Assembly: GCF_034931045.1 (NCBI RefSeq)
Contig: NZ_JAYGHH010000006.1
Coordinates: forward strand, 62,001 to 126,000
Reading direction: 5' to 3'
Length of the DNA stretch: 64,000 bases
Origin: Nodularia sp034931045
Lineage (GTDB): Bacteria; Cyanobacteriota; Cyanobacteriia; Cyanobacteriales; Nostocaceae
Below the pieces are notes generated by a model that was not told the origin of the DNA, ran no database searches, and saw nothing but the letters and a program-made list of their open reading frames with translations. Numbering within the stretch: the first letter of the stretch is position 1; each line of letters starts with the position of its first letter. This document shows, piece by piece, positions 54,287-63,418 of this stretch. The position numbers and the translations under genes are program-made.

Positions 54287-55045
54287 CTAAAACCATCCTT
54301 CTTGTTCTAGGGTTTCAATTAACTGCAAGCCACGAGGATCACCTACTCCTAATAGTGAGGCTTTAGCGTCTTCCCGGACTCCTAAATCTTGGTCTTCGGC
54401 AAAGGCTTGAATTAGGGCATCGATGGCTGTGGCATAAACTATGTTAGATGGCAATTCGCGGCACAATTGCCCAATTGTCCAAGCACAGTTACTCCGCACA
54501 GCTGCGACGGGATCTTGAACTAAAGCTTCAATTAGGGACGGGATGGCTCCCACAACGGCTTCATAACCCACGTCTGCCATCTGTGCTAAGGCACTGGCAG
54601 ACCATAAACGCACGGCGGAAATATCAGTTCTGAGGGCATCTGCTAGGGGTGCTAGAGAACGGCGATCGCGGCAATTTCCTAATGCCCAAACTACACCTTT
54701 ACGCACGTAGCCATTCCAGTCTTTGTGAAGTTGAGTGATTAATGGTTCTACTGCTTCTGGACTAGGATTGCGTCCAATGCCATAAGCTGCACTAACTCGC
54801 ACTAAGGGACAGGTATCAGTTAACAGGCGAATTAGATGGGGTGTAGCACGTTTATCTTCAATATCACAAAAAGCACGAGCCGCTAACATCCGTTGCTGGG
54901 GTTGATGATTTTCCAAAAGCGCTAACATCACTTCTGGATCGGGCTTTACTACTTCAGACTCAGCAGTTAGAGGCGCTATTTTGTCCAGGGGGCTTTCTAG
55001 CTCCTCCTCGACATCAAGTAAGCTTAGGTCTTCTTCGTCATACAT
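54287..55045 (-). CDS. HEAT-repeat protein (PBS-lyase type repeats)
   Basis: This 252-residue protein has an acidic N-terminus (YDEEDLSLLDVEEELESPLD) and then about five helical repeats of some 30 residues: LAARAFCDIEDKRATPHLIR, VSAAYGIGRNPSPEAVEPL, KGVVWALGNCRDRRSLAPL, LWSASALAQMADVGYEAVV, SNCAWTIGQLCRELPSN. Such repeats are shared by phycobilin lyases of the CpcE type and by general scaffold proteins; no bilin gene is near, so a protein-protein scaffold is the safer call. The 3' end abuts the heptamer array. Confidence 0.87.
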   Translation of the reverse strand: MYDEEDLSLLDVEEELESPLDKIAPLTAESEVVKPDPEVMLALLENHQPQQRMLAARAFCDIEDKRATPHLIRLLTDTCPLVRVSAAYGIGRNPSPEAVEPLITQLHKDWNGYVRKGVVWALGNCRDRRSLAPLADALRTDISAVRLWSASALAQMADVGYEAVVGAIPSLIEALVQDPVAAVRSNCAWTIGQLCRELPSNIVYATAIDALIQAFAEDQDLGVREDAKASLLGVGDPRGLQLIETLEQEGWF

Positions 55046-55374
55046 ATTTCATATAAATGCGCGAGTAGGATTTAATGGCACCCCTCGTGCTAATAAGTCA
55101 AACAATTTTAGATTTTGGATTTGGGATTGATTCCACGGATAAATATCGAGGTTTGTACCATTAAGAAACTATTGGTCAAAACTGGATAGATATTATAGAT
55201 ACCAAATATTGTACATCTATATAGGACTCCTATTTAAATTTTGATAGCTTGCGTGGCGTAAGCCATACAAAACGACCTATACCTTGATTCCTTCTTCCCT
55301 GTTCCCTACCTCTACGAGTAAATATAGCTACCCAAGCTACGCGAACAGAAACCAAACCGGATTCCTATATCAGC
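55046..55374. other. intergenic region with repeat fragments
   Basis: The spacer has TTTTGGA-like pieces near 55107, a 'gcttgcgtggcgtaagcc' hairpin-like fragment near 55249-55266 and 'agctacgcgaacag' near 55336. These are common decayed repeats in Nostocales. The HEAT gene promoter should be in it. I see no gene. Confidence 0.45.
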
Positions 55375-55860
55375 TTATTTTTTGTTATGGAGTGATTTTA
55401 CTATCCATAGGGATTGGGTTTGATAACCTAAGTGATGGTAAAGATTTAAGGCGGCTGAGTTTGATTGAAAAACTTGCAAGCCGATTTGGCGATCGCCTCT
55501 TTGAATTGCCCAATTTTCCACATACTGCATCAAAGCTGTACCCACACCCCGCCGTCGATGTTCTGGGATTACGTAGAGGAGAAAAATGTGAGTATGGCGA
55601 TCGCCTTGGACTTGATCTATGGCATTTCCTACCCAGAGAGAAGCAATAGGAGATTGGGGAGGATCTCCTTGATCTAGATACTCTACCCACCACAAAGGTG
55701 TTTCCTGGGAGAAATATTGCTCAACTGTTCGCGCTAAGTGGGCAAAATCTTGCTGGGGAAATAGTTCCTGATAAGTTTGCTGCATGAACTTTACTAGTAG
55801 CGATCGCTCTAGCGTGGAACCGCGACGAATATAGTAACTCGGTAGCAGTTGCTCAGACAA
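55375..55860 (-). CDS. GNAT family N-acetyltransferase (RimI-like)
   Basis: This 161-residue enzyme transfers acetyl from acetyl-CoA to an amine. The CoA-binding motif A is VIPEHRRRGVGTALMQYVENW and motif B is GLQVFQSNSAALNLYHHLGYQ, both intact. The acceptor may be a protein N-terminus or a small molecule; it is not decidable. It is downstream of a 64-residue membrane protein gene with 15 bases between them. An opposite-strand open frame across it (55284-55649) is judged a shadow. Confidence 0.9.
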   Translation of the reverse strand: MSEQLLPSYYIRRGSTLERSLLVKFMQQTYQELFPQQDFAHLARTVEQYFSQETPLWWVEYLDQGDPPQSPIASLWVGNAIDQVQGDRHTHIFLLYVIPEHRRRGVGTALMQYVENWAIQRGDRQIGLQVFQSNSAALNLYHHLGYQTQSLWIVKSLHNKK

Positions 55861-55875
55861 ACTCAGTTTCCATTT

Positions 55876-56070
55876 CTATGAGAACAGTGGAGGTTGTACA
55901 AGGGCAAATAATTCTGACTCCCCATATAGTCCGATTTCGCCATTTTCTTCAATGGGTGCGGGTGCTGCCATATCAGAAGGTAAAAAAATGCGGGCGCTGA
56001 CTGCCACAAGAGCTAAGGAAAATACCAACACTGCCAGCAATGGGGCAATATATTGACGAATTATGGTCAT
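55876..56070 (-). CDS. small single-span membrane protein, unknown function
   Basis: This 64-residue protein has one membrane helix at about 5-28 (YIAPLLAVLVFSLALVAVSA) and an acidic tail (IEENGEIGLYGESELFALV). It lies 15 bases before the acetyltransferase gene and 92 bases after the 137-residue gene, on the same strand. I recall comparable short proteins in other cyanobacteria but no function. The strand order and clean hydrophobic helix support it. Confidence 0.6.
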   Translation of the reverse strand: MTIIRQYIAPLLAVLVFSLALVAVSARIFLPSDMAAPAPIEENGEIGLYGESELFALVQPPLFS

Positions 56071-56162
56071 AGTTTAATTGAAATCGGCTAGGATTTTGCC
56101 TCAAAATCTAGCTGAAGATTTGTGAAGTTTTCTTGACTTATTCTAGCGACTTTTGAGCATGG

Positions 56163-56576
56163 TTAACGTTGATCGCGTTCCAAATCATCAATTACTCTTT
56201 CGCAATACCAGGTTTCTGGCATTCCCGGATAATTGAGCTTGGCCTGATCAATTAAGCGCTCGGCTGCGGCAACATCTCCTCCTAACTTGGCAATTAGTTT
56301 GTTTTTGAGATGGTTATCGGCTATTTGCGCGGTGATTTGTGTCTGTGCTTGCTCTGGTCTTTGTTCTGGCACTATCTGTGATTGTTCTCTGCGTAGCTGC
56401 CAAAATAAAACGTAATAGAGTGTACCAAAAATCAAAATTAGGCTGAATGTTCCAAAAAGAGTTAGGAGGTTAAACGCTAGGAATCCCAAAACTAACTGTG
56501 AGAGAACATAACCGAGTAACAAGCCAGTAATTAAGAGAATAAATGTGCCGACAATAATAACTACTTGGTTCCCCAT
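56163..56576 (-). CDS. two-span membrane protein with cytosolic helical tail
   Basis: The 137-residue protein has two membrane helices (about 6-28 and 31-59) and a soluble tail rich in Gln and Glu followed by KLIAKLGGDVAAAERLIDQAK and PGMPETWYCERVIDDLERD. The tail recalls a short helical domain seen in other cyanobacterial membrane proteins (GDVAAAERLI...YPG), of unknown role. The start overlaps the end of the AmpG-like gene by 16 bases, so translation is probably coupled to it. Confidence 0.7.
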   Translation of the reverse strand: MGNQVVIIVGTFILLITGLLLGYVLSQLVLGFLAFNLLTLFGTFSLILIFGTLYYVLFWQLRREQSQIVPEQRPEQAQTQITAQIADNHLKNKLIAKLGGDVAAAERLIDQAKLNYPGMPETWYCERVIDDLERDQR

Positions 56577-57853
56577 AAATCCTCGTCTTCTTCCTCTAGT
56601 CCTGGTCTGGATATTGCCACTGGTTTAGGGTTCCAAGGGGCAAACAATGGTAACAGAAGTAGTCCTGGAATAGCAGCGACCATACTAATAATGAAAAATA
56701 ACGGCCAACCTGTGCTTTTTGCTAAAGTGCCAGCTGGCGCAACTAGAATATCACGACTTACAGCCATAAAACTGGATAATAAAGCATATTGGGTGGCAGA
56801 AAAGCGCTGGTTACACATATTCATCAAAAAGGCCACAAATGCTGCTGTTCCCAACCCACCACAAAAGTTTTCAATGTTGATTGTTAACACTAGAGCCTGG
56901 TAGTTTTGACCTACGTTGGCTAGAACATAATAAGCTAAATTACTCACGGCTTGCAAAGCCCCAAATAACCAAAGTGAGCGATTTAGACCAATTTTACTCA
57001 AAATTACGCCACCTGAAAGCGTACCAACAATGGTAGCTATTAGCCCCATACCGCCTTGAATAGCCCCGATATCGGTTTGGGTGAATCCAGTTTGCAATAA
57101 AAAGGGTGTAGACATATTGTTGACAAAAGAATCACCCAGTTTATATAGAACGATAAACAGCAGCATTAAAATGGCTTGAACTACACCCTGACGCTGGAAA
57201 AATTCCCCAAAGGGTAAAATTACCGCCGCAGCTAAAGATTCTGGGGGGCTGGTTTCTTGGGGTTCTGGGGCAAATAAGGTGGCAATAATCCCAATTACCA
57301 TGCCCAAAGCCATTAATAAGTAGACTGATGGCCAAGGTAAATTATCGGCCAGAATCAATGCTAAAGATCCGGTGAATAAAAGTGCTATCCGATAACCTAA
57401 GACAAAAACAGCAGCACCGGCTCCTAATTCTAATTCTTCGAGAACGTCGGTGCGGTAGGCATCAGCAGCAATGTCTTGGCTGGCACTTAAAAAGGCGATC
57501 GCTACAGCGTTAATCGCTAATAACTGTAGTGCTTCTGTGGGTTCTTGGAAAGCCATGAGAGCGATCGCAATTAATAACCCAATTTGCAGTGTAATTAACC
57601 AGCCGCGTCGCCTACCTAAAATTGGGATTGTAAACCTGTCTATTAAAGGCGACCAGATAAATTTCAAAGAGTAAGGGATACCCACAAGGCTAAATAAACC
57701 AATGGCGGTTAAATCTACCTCTTCTACAGTCATCCAAGCTTGCAGGGTTTTGCTGGTTAAAAACAATGGTAAACCTGAAGAAAAACCGATTAATGTCAAA
57801 GCTGCCATTTTACGGCTACCGAAAACTGTCAGCAGCGATCGCACTGGTTTCAT
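56561..57853 (-). CDS. AmpG-like MFS transporter
   Basis: This membrane protein of about 430 residues is like AmpG, the permease that brings muropeptides (GlcNAc-anhydro-MurNAc peptides) into the cytosol for recycling. The start is ATG at 57853 (MKPVRSLLTVFGSRKM) with GAGAGG before it; the frame extends 26 codons further. Motifs: LGFSSGLPL-like IGFSSGLPLFLTSKTLQAW, LKFIWSPLIDRFTIPILGRRRGW, SASQDIAADAYRTDVL. Twelve membrane spans are expected. The C-terminus is acidic (GLEEEDEDLWG). Cyanobacterial members are not tested, so the substrate is inferred. Confidence 0.87.
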   Translation of the reverse strand: MKPVRSLLTVFGSRKMAALTLIGFSSGLPLFLTSKTLQAWMTVEEVDLTAIGLFSLVGIPYSLKFIWSPLIDRFTIPILGRRRGWLITLQIGLLIAIALMAFQEPTEALQLLAINAVAIAFLSASQDIAADAYRTDVLEELELGAGAAVFVLGYRIALLFTGSLALILADNLPWPSVYLLMALGMVIGIIATLFAPEPQETSPPESLAAAVILPFGEFFQRQGVVQAILMLLFIVLYKLGDSFVNNMSTPFLLQTGFTQTDIGAIQGGMGLIATIVGTLSGGVILSKIGLNRSLWLFGALQAVSNLAYYVLANVGQNYQALVLTINIENFCGGLGTAAFVAFLMNMCNQRFSATQYALLSSFMAVSRDILVAPAGTLAKSTGWPLFFIISMVAAIPGLLLLPLFAPWNPKPVAISRPGLEEEDEDLWGTK

Positions 57854-58083
57854 GTTGTGCAGGTTCCTCTCAATTTTGTAAATTGCAGTTATAGCAACCG
57901 CCAAGGCGGTTAGGACATGAAAAAATCCCAAAAGCCAGTCATAACAAGTATTTCAATTTTGACTTTTGACTTTTGCTATATCTTGCCATAGCTGCTGTGT
58001 CATTCTACGCAAACATCTAAGTTTACCCAGGTTTTCCCCACGGAGATCATCATCAAAGATGCCGTCACAGCCTCAGTAGTTCC

Positions 58084-59541
58084 TTAATTTTCCTGATTTT
58101 GCTCAATTTGATGACCGTTAATTTTTGCCCCGTGTGCAGCCAGACATTTTTCCCAACCGGCACGAGTCCCAATTTCACTTTTCTGCTTAAGCAATCCTAA
58201 TTCCTGTTCTTGTTGGGTGAGTTGAGCAAATTCCTCATAGCGGGGATAGTTGGAAGTGACAAAATTTTCTTTGCGGTGCAGAATTGGCGGATTAGTTCTT
58301 TCTGCATAATCACGGTGAGTTATGTATAAAGTTTTTAGATCAATTGTGATACTGGCTTTTAAGGCGGGATGAGGATCACTGTCAAATTCTGGGTAAAACA
58401 AATAGGATATTTGCGGTTTTTCAATGTTGTATTTGATTAATGTCGCCCCATCGACACGCCCAATAGTACGGCTGGCACAGCTTTCATAAATGCGTAATAA
58501 GGGGTCTAATGCTGGGAGTGCGGAAACATGAACATAAAGTGCGCCGCGTGTGTGTTTACCAATTTTGCTTTTTTCACAAGCTGTTTGCACAACTTTGGGA
58601 TCACCTAAACTAAATAGTTTTTGGTCGGCGACTTCACAGGCTTCTGCATAACTACCAAAAAAGGCTTTGATATCGTGACGCATTTCTGGCGCTAGTTTTT
58701 GCCATGACGGACGTTGATCAAAGTGGCTGAGGGCAAGATATACTTGGATGTCTAAAGAACGACGATAGGCGATCGCATCCCATTCAGCTTCATCGGTAGC
58801 TTGTAACACCACATTAAAAGCCCGGCGGTAACTACCAAATTCACTGAGTAATTCTGTTTGATTCGCTAATTCACCTTTAACGGGTAATCTGCCCCGGTTG
58901 GCAAAAAAGTCCATCAGTGGTTGTAATTGCTCTTGGTAGTCCTCAAATCGCTTGCTGGGGACACGGACTCTAGGTGTAGCAGTGCTAGAAAAGAAGCGGA
59001 TAGCTTTGAAATTTTCTTTTGCAGCTTCATCACGAAAGACAAAATAAACACCCAATGCTACTGGTACTGCATCGACATTGAGAATTTCATTAATATAAGT
59101 TCTCAGTTCTTGTTGTTCATAATATTTCTGAAAGGTGTTGCGGCGCGTGACAATACCATCGCTGTAAGCTAGTTGTGCTTTACTAGGGGCATTAATTAAT
59201 ACTTGTGCCGCCACAATTAACACTTGCTGAGTCAGTTCCCAAGCGTGAATGAGACTTTGACGGCGTTCCTCTTGGTCTTCAATCACATTCAGAACATAAC
59301 CCAAGTTAACCACATCAGCAGAGGTAACGGTTTCATGGGGAAAATAATAAGGGTCCCAGCCAGCGCTGGTGTAGCCTAAATTTCCGACTCGCTGCACATC
59401 ACCACCGTAACCACAGCCGTAATCAAAAAATGAGGTTTCCTGATTGAGTATTGCCCATTCTATTGCTAAACGCACGGGGCGAGAGATATCATTACGAGCG
59501 ATCGCAGCTCGATGACGCTCGATTTCTAAAGATTCAGCCAT
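58084..59541 (-). CDS. DNA phosphorothioation-associated putative methyltransferase
   Basis: This 485-residue protein matches a family found with Dnd genes (I recall it as TIGR04096). The SAM-binding start is SFFDYGCGYGGDVQRVGNLGY near residue 37, followed by GWDPYYFPHE and VVNLGYVLNVIEDQEER. The rest has no other domain that I can name, but includes RGALYVHVSALPALDPLLRIYESCA and ends with a Gln-rich tail. It is the last gene of dndD-dndE-methyltransferase, 26 bases after dndE. The role in phosphorothioation is not known; it may modify the same sites or protect against nucleases. Confidence 0.87.
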   Translation of the reverse strand: MAESLEIERHRAAIARNDISRPVRLAIEWAILNQETSFFDYGCGYGGDVQRVGNLGYTSAGWDPYYFPHETVTSADVVNLGYVLNVIEDQEERRQSLIHAWELTQQVLIVAAQVLINAPSKAQLAYSDGIVTRRNTFQKYYEQQELRTYINEILNVDAVPVALGVYFVFRDEAAKENFKAIRFFSSTATPRVRVPSKRFEDYQEQLQPLMDFFANRGRLPVKGELANQTELLSEFGSYRRAFNVVLQATDEAEWDAIAYRRSLDIQVYLALSHFDQRPSWQKLAPEMRHDIKAFFGSYAEACEVADQKLFSLGDPKVVQTACEKSKIGKHTRGALYVHVSALPALDPLLRIYESCASRTIGRVDGATLIKYNIEKPQISYLFYPEFDSDPHPALKASITIDLKTLYITHRDYAERTNPPILHRKENFVTSNYPRYEEFAQLTQQEQELGLLKQKSEIGTRAGWEKCLAAHGAKINGHQIEQNQEN

Positions 59542-59567
59542 ATCAGTTAACAGTCAACAGTTAACAG

Positions 59568-59969
59568 TTAATTAATATCCTTTCCATCTTTCAGCGCTAG
59601 TTTAATTAAATCTTCAATTTTCTTGATATTTGGATCACCGGCTAAATAACCAATCCCTCGATGCAAATGCAGGCGAAATTGGGTAGCGAGGTTATCTTTA
59701 TCAATGGGGTAGCCGTCGTTGTGACAGCGTTGTTTCAAAGCCAGGAGAAGGATATCAGACATTTCGCCGCCAAATACGCGCCAGGTCATTTCCACATTGC
59801 TATCTTGGGGAATTGGTACAGGTGAGGGTGCAGTTGATTCGGCCAGGGAACGACAAAAAGCCCAACGACATAATATATTCCATTGGTCAATCTTTGTAGT
59901 GCGTCTGAGTTTAAGAAGTTGGTCTTTAGCTGTTTGGGAGAGTTTAATTCTTTCAATTGGAGATTCCAT
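59568..59969 (-). CDS. dndE: DNA sulfur modification protein DndE
   Basis: DndE is a small helical, tetramer-forming protein required to insert sulfur into the DNA backbone as a phosphorothioate; it binds nicked DNA in described examples. The 133-residue product fits in length and in motifs: IERIKLSQTAKDQLLKLRR and WNILCRWAFCRSLAE near the start, MTWRVFGGEMSDILLLALK in the middle and QFRLHLHRGIGYLAGDP near the end. It lies between dndD (97 bases upstream) and the methyltransferase gene on the same strand. Confidence 0.92.
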   Translation of the reverse strand: MESPIERIKLSQTAKDQLLKLRRTTKIDQWNILCRWAFCRSLAESTAPSPVPIPQDSNVEMTWRVFGGEMSDILLLALKQRCHNDGYPIDKDNLATQFRLHLHRGIGYLAGDPNIKKIEDLIKLALKDGKDIN

Positions 59970-60065
59970 AATAAAGATAATTCTGGGAACATTCCTAATT
60001 TATCTGATGTTTGCTGTTTCTCTTGGCGCTCTTGGCGACTTGGCGGTTCGATAGTAAGATATTTA

Positions 60066-62051
60066 TTACCAAAAATATTTATCTTCTATGATTGTAGTTT
60101 GGCGGGTGGAGGAATCGTATTTGAGCAGATATTCACGAGCGATCGCTTCATTATTTCTCAATGTTTCTACTTCATGCTTGCCAATTTCAGTATCAGTAGA
60201 TAATAAAATTACTTGATGACTAGCAGATGGAAAATAGCGTTCTACGAGGTTTCCCCGGTGGGATGAGTCTAATCTTCCCAGAGGCGTATCTATGGCTACA
60301 GGTAAACGGTGTCCAGAGACTCGCGCCAGTCCCCAGAGAAATGCGATCGCTAACAGTTGTTTTTCACCGGCGGAAAGTCGATGTTTGGGAACTGGTTTAC
60401 CATTGAAGTCATACAGTGACAGGCTGAAACTATCCGTATGAATAGCGACACGATGCACTAAATCTGATTTGTGTAGCAGATAGCGGAAACATTCTGTAAC
60501 TTCAACTTCTAATTTATTCAGTTTGCGGAGAGTCAGTTTCTCGCGGAAAAGTTTAAGTGTATCTTGAACTTTAGCTGTTGCCGTAATAATATGTTCATTA
60601 TATTTGCGATCAATATTGGTTTCTGTATATTTTTCTAAGATTTTTTTAGTAGTCCGAATTTGAGTTTCTAATTCGTTTAAATTGTGTTTGGCTATTTCAC
60701 AAGCTGCTTGCGCTTCAGCAACTTCTTTTTGGGCTGCTTGCAATGCATCTACCAACTTTTGATAATCTTCTGGAGATGCGGCTGTTTGAATTTGTCTTTC
60801 TAGGGTAATAATTTCTTCTTCTTGAGTTTGGTGTAATTCTAGCTGCTTCTGTGTAGCATTTTTTGTATGAGGTAAATAATGATGAATAATATTATCTAAA
60901 TGATGCAGAGTTTCGGTGTCAGATAATAGCCAAACTTCCCCTGCTGTATCTTGCTGGAGGATATTATTTTCTTTGTCGATAAAATCTTGAATTTTTTCTA
61001 CTTGTTGGTCAGCAATAGTTAATTGTTTAATTAATTCAATTAAGCGGTAATCTCGTTCTAATAATAAATTATATGCTACCTTGGCTTGTTGAGTCCGAAA
61101 TTCCTTTTGTCCTTGGATATAAAATTGATTTAGCAAAGGTTCAATGAAAGCTAACGGTAAAATATCAGCAGCTAATCCGCGCATAGCTTGACGGCTATTT
61201 TCTGACTCCGCAATTAGTTGAGATTTTTGTTTTTCTAAATAAGTGCGATCGCCTGCAATTTTACCACCTTCAGAGATGAAATTATCCACAGCTTCTTGCT
61301 GCTTTTTTTCTGCTACTACTAAATTATCAGTCAGTTCCTTTAATTGAATTTCAACTTCCTGATATTCCTCTTGTTGTAGCTTTAGTTCTTGTTCAATTTC
61401 CTCTAAATTAGCTAAATCTTGAGTATCCGCAATTTCTTTGCGCTTGCGGTTGACGATAATTTCTAAATCACCGCCTAAACGTTCAGCTAGTTCTAAACCT
61501 AAAAGTCCGCGAATTGCATCAACTACAATCGATGGAGGTGTTTCTTGTTCTGCGAGTTCCTTAACTTGTTCACCATCAAATAAAAACAGATTAGAAATTC
61601 CTAAAGGTAAGAGATTTTCTATATACTCATCCCAAATATTAACTAAAGCCGTATCCAGCCATTCTTGAGCATCTAAAATTCCTAATTGGTCTTTACCATC
61701 TTTAGGGTTTTTTGTCCAACGCCGAACAACTCTATATTTTACTGGTTGGTCATTTTCAATATGTTCAAAAACCAATTCAATGCGAGTATCTTCAGTGGGT
61801 GAACTGTGGCTATTAACGCATTGATTGAGAAAATCATTATAACTCAAGTTCCCACGGGTAGAACATTGGGCGCGATGACCATATAATGCTAGACGAATTG
61901 CATCCATCAGGGTAGTTTTTCCGCCCCCATTCATCCCACCTAAGAGGATAATTGGATAGGAATTTTCTTCATCAATTTTTGGGTCTAGGTTAATTACCTG
62001 ACGACCACAGTAAGGGCCAAAGTTTTGTAATACGAGTTCAAGAAATATCAT
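60066..62051 (-). CDS. dndD: DNA sulfur modification protein DndD (SMC-like ATPase)
   Basis: DndD is an SMC/RecN-like ATPase of the phosphorothioation machine. The 661 residues have Walker A GGMNGGGKT (38-46), a long coiled-coil middle (about 210-480, e.g. EEIEQELKLQQEEYQEVEIQ), the ABC signature LSAGEKQLLAIAFLWGL and a Walker B/D-loop region LPVAIDTPLGRLDSSHRGNL. Length and domain order are normal. dndC, whose product supplies the activated sulfur step, is separated from it by a transposase, a regulator gene and a small ORF. Confidence 0.94.
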   Translation of the reverse strand: MIFLELVLQNFGPYCGRQVINLDPKIDEENSYPIILLGGMNGGGKTTLMDAIRLALYGHRAQCSTRGNLSYNDFLNQCVNSHSSPTEDTRIELVFEHIENDQPVKYRVVRRWTKNPKDGKDQLGILDAQEWLDTALVNIWDEYIENLLPLGISNLFLFDGEQVKELAEQETPPSIVVDAIRGLLGLELAERLGGDLEIIVNRKRKEIADTQDLANLEEIEQELKLQQEEYQEVEIQLKELTDNLVVAEKKQQEAVDNFISEGGKIAGDRTYLEKQKSQLIAESENSRQAMRGLAADILPLAFIEPLLNQFYIQGQKEFRTQQAKVAYNLLLERDYRLIELIKQLTIADQQVEKIQDFIDKENNILQQDTAGEVWLLSDTETLHHLDNIIHHYLPHTKNATQKQLELHQTQEEEIITLERQIQTAASPEDYQKLVDALQAAQKEVAEAQAACEIAKHNLNELETQIRTTKKILEKYTETNIDRKYNEHIITATAKVQDTLKLFREKLTLRKLNKLEVEVTECFRYLLHKSDLVHRVAIHTDSFSLSLYDFNGKPVPKHRLSAGEKQLLAIAFLWGLARVSGHRLPVAIDTPLGRLDSSHRGNLVERYFPSASHQVILLSTDTEIGKHEVETLRNNEAIAREYLLKYDSSTRQTTIIEDKYFW

Positions 62052-62137
62052 TTATATTTGAGTTTTTAACGGAACAATACCAGGCGAATCAAGTATTTAA
62101 TTGTAGGGTGTGCATTGCCAACCCACTAAAATTAGTG

Positions 62138-62392
62138 TCAATTTATCAGAATATACCGAGTTAAAATACTCATCACTTCACCGGGATTTGGGGTAGGTAA
62201 TAGAGGACTCCATTCATTAACTTGGGCAAAACCAAGCTTGTACAAACTGAGAATTGTGTTGTTTACTCCTGTTTTAGAACCCAATATCACCACCTTTACA
62301 GATTCTCTGCTTGGTATGGTTTCGGTAGATACGCTAGAGGAAACAGACGGGGTGAGAGTTTCAAAGGCTTCTGCCAAAAAGCTTGTAGTCAT
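62138..62392 (-). CDS. conserved hypothetical protein, 84 residues
   Basis: The protein has a variable serine/threonine-rich N-terminus and a conserved-looking end: VKVVILGSKTGVNNTILSL followed by YKLGFAQVNEWSPLLPTPNP and GEVMSILTRY. I recall this C-terminal pattern in many cyanobacterial small proteins of unknown function. It lies 86 bases upstream of dndD on the same strand and is divergent from the XRE gene; the two palindromes lie in the shared promoter region. It may be the first gene of the dndD-E unit, or an unrelated passenger. Confidence 0.7.
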   Translation of the reverse strand: MTTSFLAEAFETLTPSVSSSVSTETIPSRESVKVVILGSKTGVNNTILSLYKLGFAQVNEWSPLLPTPNPGEVMSILTRYILIN

Positions 62393-62424
62393 TGCAATTA
62401 AGATGTTTGTTGTTAAGAAGATAT

Positions 62425-62440
62425 GTTACCTATGGGTAAC
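62425..62440. promoter_or_regulatory. palindromic operator candidate 1
   Basis: GTTACCTATGGGTAAC: perfect six-base arms GTTACC/GGTAAC around TATG. An identical copy starts 36 bases further on. Located between two divergent start codons (62392 and 62514). Confidence 0.75.
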
Positions 62441-62460
62441 AATCCTATCTTACACCTTTA

Positions 62461-62476
62461 GTTACCTATGGGTAAC
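62461..62476. promoter_or_regulatory. palindromic operator candidate 2
   Basis: Identical 16-base palindrome GTTACCTATGGGTAAC, 37 bases before the XRE start codon. The pair is likely bound by the regulator encoded just downstream, which would control itself and the divergent gene. Confidence 0.75.
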
Positions 62477-62513
62477 ATTTACTCTGTTATGAGCTTTTGA
62501 CACAATCAAAGGC

Positions 62514-62747
62514 ATGGGAAAAGCAGGTAAAGCACTGAAACTGGTGTTAGAAGTTCATGGCATCAGCCAAAATAAGTTAGCAGTGACGATGGGAACAGGA
62601 CGGCCAAATGTTCATCGTTGGGTAAACGAGATTAGAGATCCTGTGGCGGATACGCTGCTGGAAATTCGTGATGCGCTCAAAAAAATCAGTCCGGCGGCGG
62701 CGGAGGAGTTTATCAGGCTGTATTTGGAAAATTCCTCTGAGGATGAG
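62514..62747 (+). CDS. XRE-type helix-turn-helix regulator (3' end in assembly gap)
   Basis: Seventy-eight residues are readable before the gap. They form a Cro/C1-type HTH: KALKLVLEVHGISQNKLAVT, then MGTGRPNVHRWVNEIRDPVA for the recognition helix, and ALKKISPAAAEEFIRLYL. Such short proteins (about 85-95 residues) are common in cyanobacteria, so the stop is probably within the first tens of missing bases. It reads opposite to the Dnd genes. Twin palindromes lie just upstream, and autoregulation is likely. Confidence 0.82.
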
Positions 62748-62927
62748 NNNNNNNNNNNNNNNNNNNNNNNNNNNNNNNNNNNNNNNNNNNNNNNNNNNNN
62801 NNNNNNNNNNNNNNNNNNNNNNNNNNNNNNNNNNNNNNNNNNNNNNNNNNNNNNNNNNNNNNNNNNNNNNNNNNNNNNNNNNNNNNNNNNNNNNNNNNNN
62901 NNNNNNNNNNNNNNNNNNNNNNNNNNN

Positions 62928-63333
62928 CGGTAAGTTCCCATAAAGGAATTATTGATTTTTGACTATGGTGTATGCCTTGGTTTCTAATATAGTTAGCTAC
63001 GTTGTCAATAGCATCATGACTAACTGTAAATGCTCCATAACTACCTTGCCATTTAAAAAATTCATCTGGCTTAACTTCATGAGTAATAAAATGAGAAGAA
63101 CTACCTTTAATTTGTTTAATCACTTCAGATACACTAACAGTTGCTGGAAAACCTGTTAAAAGATGAACATGATCTTCAACACCACCGATGGCAATAACCG
63201 TACATTTTAATCGTTCACATTCTCGAACAATTGCCGCATAAACTAATTGTTGAACATCAGGTGTAATTAACGGTAATCTATCCCATGTAGCCCAAACATA
63301 ATGTAAATACAATTGCGTAAAATTTGCTCTCAT
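62928..63333 (-). CDS. REP-associated / IS200-type Y1 transposase (3' end in assembly gap)
   Basis: The readable 135 residues are a TnpA-like HUH single-strand transposase: opening FTQLYLHYVWATWDRLPLIT, the HUH motif VEDHVHLLTGFP, then KQIKGSSSHFI and the catalytic tyrosine in NVANYIRNQGIHHSQ. The last few residues lie in the 180-base gap. No tnpB is readable. Two REP-like hairpins lie directly upstream (63343-63358 and 63401-63418), which points to a REP-associated (RAYT) enzyme rather than a mobile IS200. Confidence 0.85.
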
Positions 63334-63342
63334 TTCTCCCTA

Positions 63343-63358
63343 ACCCGCGTAGGCGGGT
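63343..63358. repeat. REP-like hairpin 1
   Basis: ACCCGC GTAG GCGGGT: six-bp GC-rich stem with GTAG loop, preceded by 'tttctcccta', ten bases before the transposase start codon on the minus strand. Confidence 0.75.
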
Positions 63359-63400
63359 ATTTGGTAATAAATACTGTTTATTTCCTGTTTATTTCTCTTT

Positions 63401-63418
63401 AACCCGCGCAGGCGGGTT
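63401..63418. repeat. REP-like hairpin 2
   Basis: AACCCGC GCAG GCGGGTT: seven-bp stem, same design as hairpin 1, preceded by 'atttctcttt'. The two are 58 bases apart, repeating the 'gtttatttc' spacer text. Confidence 0.75.

Noticed and set aside
55284..55649. 121-codon plus-strand ORF
   Set aside because: Antisense to the intact acetyltransferase gene, with no recognisable features.
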